Assembly (NCBI GenBank): GCA_016207625.1
Contig: JACQPF010000171.1
Coordinates: forward strand, 1-8,958
From: Elusimicrobiota bacterium
GTDB lineage: Bacteria > Elusimicrobiota > Elusimicrobia > FEN-1173
Reading direction: 5' to 3'
DNA length: 8,958 nucleotides
The stretch's first letter is position 1, and every line of letters begins with the position of its first letter. Made by a program: the position numbers and the translations under genes. Positions 6,266 through 8,958 of this stretch are shown piece by piece. The notes under the pieces are model-generated. The model was given only the letters and a program-made list of their open reading frames with translations, had not been told where the DNA came from and made no database searches.

Positions 6266-8958
6266 ATGGTTTTAACCGCTTCAGCTTTATTGAGGGAGGC
6301 CGGCCGCTTTCTGTGCCGGCACATGGCGCCGTTAGGATTCGGAGCGCTCGCTCTATTTATTCTGGCATCATCGCTGAGCGCCGCCACGACGTTCACGGTG
6401 CGCGTTTCAGGCTCGGGCTGCGCCAGCGGCGCCCAGGTGATGGCGGTTTCCCACGGCAATCAGGGACCCGACCCGGCGAAAACGCGCGTGACGACGGCGA
6501 ACAGCGCCGGCGTGGCCACGTTCGCGGACCTCACGGACGGCTCCCAATATCAATTCGCGGCCACCAACTCCGGCTGCTCTCCTTCACTGCGCGATCAAAT
6601 GATGGACTACAACAACTTCCCCACCGACGTCACGTCCGGTGGAAGCAAGGACATCGCGCTGACGAGCGGCGGGACCGGCGCCACGGCGGTGGTGAACCTG
6701 ATCCTGCCGGCGGGCGGCTTTCCGAAACTTGTGATGGGCGGTTGCCGGCTCGGCATGAACAACGAAGATGTGGGGTTCGGCATGGCTTCGATCACCGCGG
6801 CCAACGGAGAAAGCATTACATTTTACAACCTCCCTCCGGCCGAAGCCAACACGTATAACTGCGGCGTATTTTCGCCGTCGGACAATAGAGGCGGCGGATT
6901 GATGGTCGACGTCGCGCTGACTGCAGGTCAATCCACGACCTTGGCAAACGCCATCAACCTGAACACGTCCTACGCCCCTCCCTCGGCCGTCGAAGACCAG
7001 GCCAGCCGCGACGGGCTTCGTTCCGGCGAAGGGTCTCCTCCCAACCTGGCCGTCGTCGTCACCCGGCAGGACACCGGCAACCCCGTGCGCGGGGCGCAGC
7101 TCAAGCTGAAGACCACCACCAGCGGTGGCCCTCAATTCTTTTCCATGACGGATCCCTACGGCGTGGGCTCTTTCTATGGGCTCATGAACAGCACCACCTA
7201 CTATTTAGACATCTTCTCTCCGGGCCTTGAGGGAGTGGTTTCGCGGGCGTTTTATTCCACGGACTGGATCGCTCAATCCCAAAGCACCAGCATCGCCCTC
7301 AGCACGTCCACGGGCGGAGGCGCCATCGTCGGCACTGTGAACCTCAACGGTGTCGCGGTGCCCAACGTTTGGATCAACGTGCGGCCGGACTTCCAAGGCT
7401 GGGCGGGCGCGGACACCTACGGCGGGAACTCCCCGAACCCCGGCTCGGGCTTTTACGGCGGCAATTCGTCCACCGGCGCCATCAACGTGACGAACCTCCC
7501 CGCCGGCAACTATGAGTTGGAAGTGGGCTCGCCCTTCTCCAACCAGCCGACCCAATACAACGTCGGCGCTGACGGCCAGAGGAACACTTCGGACGACATC
7601 CGGTTGACCATCAGTTCCACCAGCGTTTTCTTGACCTACAGCAGCAGCGGCACCCTTCTCTCCTCCGGCACGGCCATCACGGTCACCATGAAAGTGGACA
7701 CGACCACGGCCAACGGATCCATCACCGGGTCGTTGGTGTTCCCCGAATCCGTCAACCTGGCCGCCGAGCCGATCGTGATCGTGGCCCATGAGGAGTTCGG
7801 CAATACGCCGGGCCAACAGCCCAAGGCGGGGTTCGCCGTGGTGAACGGCACCGGCCAAACCCAAACCTACACCGTCTCGGTGCCGGCGGGTGTGAAATAT
7901 TATGTGGAGTTCAGGGGAAGCGGCTACGGCCCCATCGACTTGATGAACAACTTCGCGGACCTCACGTCCCAAACGTCCGTTGCACTGCCGGCGGTTAAAT
8001 TCGTGCGCGCGGGCACCGTCAACGTAAAGGTGTTCGGTCCGAACGGGTCCCGCTGGCTGCCCAAAACCATGCCGGAACCGGGGGATAATTTCACAAGCCC
8101 GGGGGACTTCGACAAAAACTTCTGCGGCGGCAACCTCAACGCCGACGGGCTCAGTGTGCGCGCTTGGTCCTGGGGCCAGATCGACCAGAACGGAGAAGCC
8201 ACTCTCCAGGGCGTGCCGGAAGGCATGTATACGCTTCGTTTCGGCACCTGGGGCCAGGGATGCAGCGTGGCCGACACCCGGTTGGACGGCGTTTTGGTGA
8301 CCGCCGGCACCACCACGGTCGTGAACATGAACTTGAAGAAGGGCATCCCCATGCAAGCGACCCATTCCGGGACGCTTCCAACCGAATTGAAGCCTCACCC
8401 TCTGCGTTGGGAGCCCGGCACAGAGATCACGATGGAGGGCAACCTTCTCGGTTTCCCCAAGGGCGTGGCCTACAACTTCGACATGCTGCGCCGATTCCAT
8501 GGGCGAAGCGGAGACGTGGCCCCGATCAGCTTCAAATACAAGACCATCCGAACGCGGACGGGCCAGGAGGCCGTGGTTTGGACCAGCATGATGGGCTGGG
8601 ACAGCGCCCCCAAAGTGGCTCCAGGTGAATACAACTTCCTGATCCTCGCCGAAGGACGGCCGGGAGCCCCCCCTCTGGGAAGAGAACGTGATCCGAGTTA
8701 TGACCCCGGGCACATGTACTTCCGCGTCTTGGGCTCCACCACCTCGCTTGTCGACACGAGCAAACAGACCACGGTCAGCACCATTTACGGCTCTACGGTC
8801 GTGGCCGTTACGGTCCCCGTGAACTACAAAACCGACGGAGGCAAGGTGTCCGGTCAGTTCAAGGGCACCCGCGTCTTCACCAAAGAAGACATCAACAACA
8901 TGGGCGGGGACTTCGACAAGTTCCTAGGCTATGTTCCCATGTGCGCCCTCTACGATAA
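6266..8958 (+). CDS. Giant exported surface protein of tandem transthyretin/carboxypeptidase-regulatory-like modules (C-terminus cut off)
   Basis: The frame is open from the ATG at 6266 to the window edge: 897 residues, with no stop. Residues 1-40 form a long export signal: a basic N-region with R10, R14, R18, a hydrophobic core of about 21-34, and likely cleavage SAA/T at 40-41. The rest is Gly/Thr/Ser/Asn-rich and almost entirely beta in character. A recurring turn of the type hydrophobic-P-x-G-x-Y, followed by alternating hydrophobics, ends each module. Examples are ADLTDGSQYQF (87-97), FYNLPP (186-191), NLPAGNYELEV (410-420), SVPAGVKYYVEF (538-549), GVPEGMYTLRF (649-659) and VAPGEYNFLIL (784-794). 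This is the signature of carboxypeptidase-regulatory/transthyretin-like folds, as in VTRQDTGNPVRGAQL (263-277). Cysteines come in pairs within modules: 52/104, 160/199 and 620/666, which suggests disulfides outside the cytoplasm. No catalytic domain is visible in this part. The likely role is an adhesin or surface stalk; the missing C-terminus would show the anchoring mode. Confidence 0.9.
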   Translation, partial: MVLTASALLREAGRFLCRHMAPLGFGALALFILASSLSAATTFTVRVSGSGCASGAQVMAVSHGNQGPDPAKTRVTTANSAGVATFADLTDGSQYQFAATNSGCSPSLRDQMMDYNNFPTDVTSGGSKDIALTSGGTGATAVVNLILPAGGFPKLVMGGCRLGMNNEDVGFGMASITAANGESITFYNLPPAEANTYNCGVFSPSDNRGGGLMVDVALTAGQSTTLANAINLNTSYAPPSAVEDQASRDGLRSGEGSPPNLAVVVTRQDTGNPVRGAQLKLKTTTSGGPQFFSMTDPYGVGSFYGLMNSTTYYLDIFSPGLEGVVSRAFYSTDWIAQSQSTSIALSTSTGGGAIVGTVNLNGVAVPNVWINVRPDFQGWAGADTYGGNSPNPGSGFYGGNSSTGAINVTNLPAGNYELEVGSPFSNQPTQYNVGADGQRNTSDDIRLTISSTSVFLTYSSSGTLLSSGTAITVTMKVDTTTANGSITGSLVFPESVNLAAEPIVIVAHEEFGNTPGQQPKAGFAVVNGTGQTQTYTVSVPAGVKYYVEFRGSGYGPIDLMNNFADLTSQTSVALPAVKFVRAGTVNVKVFGPNGSRWLPKTMPEPGDNFTSPGDFDKNFCGGNLNADGLSVRAWSWGQIDQNGEATLQGVPEGMYTLRFGTWGQGCSVADTRLDGVLVTAGTTTVVNMNLKKGIPMQATHSGTLPTELKPHPLRWEPGTEITMEGNLLGFPKGVAYNFDMLRRFHGRSGDVAPISFKYKTIRTRTGQEAVVWTSMMGWDSAPKVAPGEYNFLILAEGRPGAPPLGRERDPSYDPGHMYFRVLGSTTSLVDTSKQTTVSTIYGSTVVAVTVPVNYKTDGGKVSGQFKGTRVFTKEDINNMGGDFDKFLGYVPMCALYD

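Noticed and set aside
7205..8713. 502-codon open frame on the minus strand
   Set aside because: It lies exactly codon-aligned antisense to the plus-strand surface gene. Its product is rich in His/Arg/Gly with no signal or domain, which is the usual mirror of GC-rich codon usage.

Overview
The window reads as chromosomal DNA from a GC-rich Gram-negative (diderm) bacterium. By eye it is roughly 60% G+C, and the strongest evidence for an outer membrane is a cysteine-free beta-barrel protein ending in phenylalanine. The phylum cannot be fixed from the sequence. The mix of very long, poorly recognisable secreted proteins recalls uncultivated lineages such as Elusimicrobiota, but that is an impression, not a demonstration. 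There are three protein genes, one tRNA gene and one intergenic control region. Both of the largest genes run off the window edges.

Layout. (1) Positions 1-5711, minus strand: a two-gene unit. The first gene (5711-4077) encodes a 544-residue exported beta-barrel protein. Seventeen bases downstream, behind a good Shine-Dalgarno sequence, starts a giant exported protein (4059 to beyond position 1; 1353 residues visible). It is a long helical region followed by two Ig-like beta modules with Asp-box motifs, an NTF2-like fold, a Thr/Ser/Pro linker and the start of another module. (2) Positions 5785-6265: the central non-protein region. It holds a minus-strand tRNA-Ala(CGC) with its own Rho-independent terminator, an extended -10 promoter candidate and a perfect hairpin in its leader, followed by about 340 bases with several short dyads and repeats. 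(3) Positions 6266-8958, plus strand: the first 897 residues of a second giant exported protein, made of successive transthyretin/carboxypeptidase-regulatory-like beta modules. Each has a recurring P-x-G-x-Y-type turn, and several have their own cysteine pair.

How the parts fit. All three proteins have N-terminal export signals, so this is a cell-surface locus with a housekeeping tRNA in the middle. The tight pairing of a barrel with a giant coiled/Ig/NTF2-like protein suggests that they work together, for example as an outer-membrane anchor or channel plus a periplasmic or surface partner. That is inference. No mobile element, CRISPR array, rRNA or integrase was seen. The most noteworthy items are the barrel/giant-protein pair, the NTF2-like fold inside a secreted mosaic protein, and the chain of TTR-like modules with one cysteine pair each.
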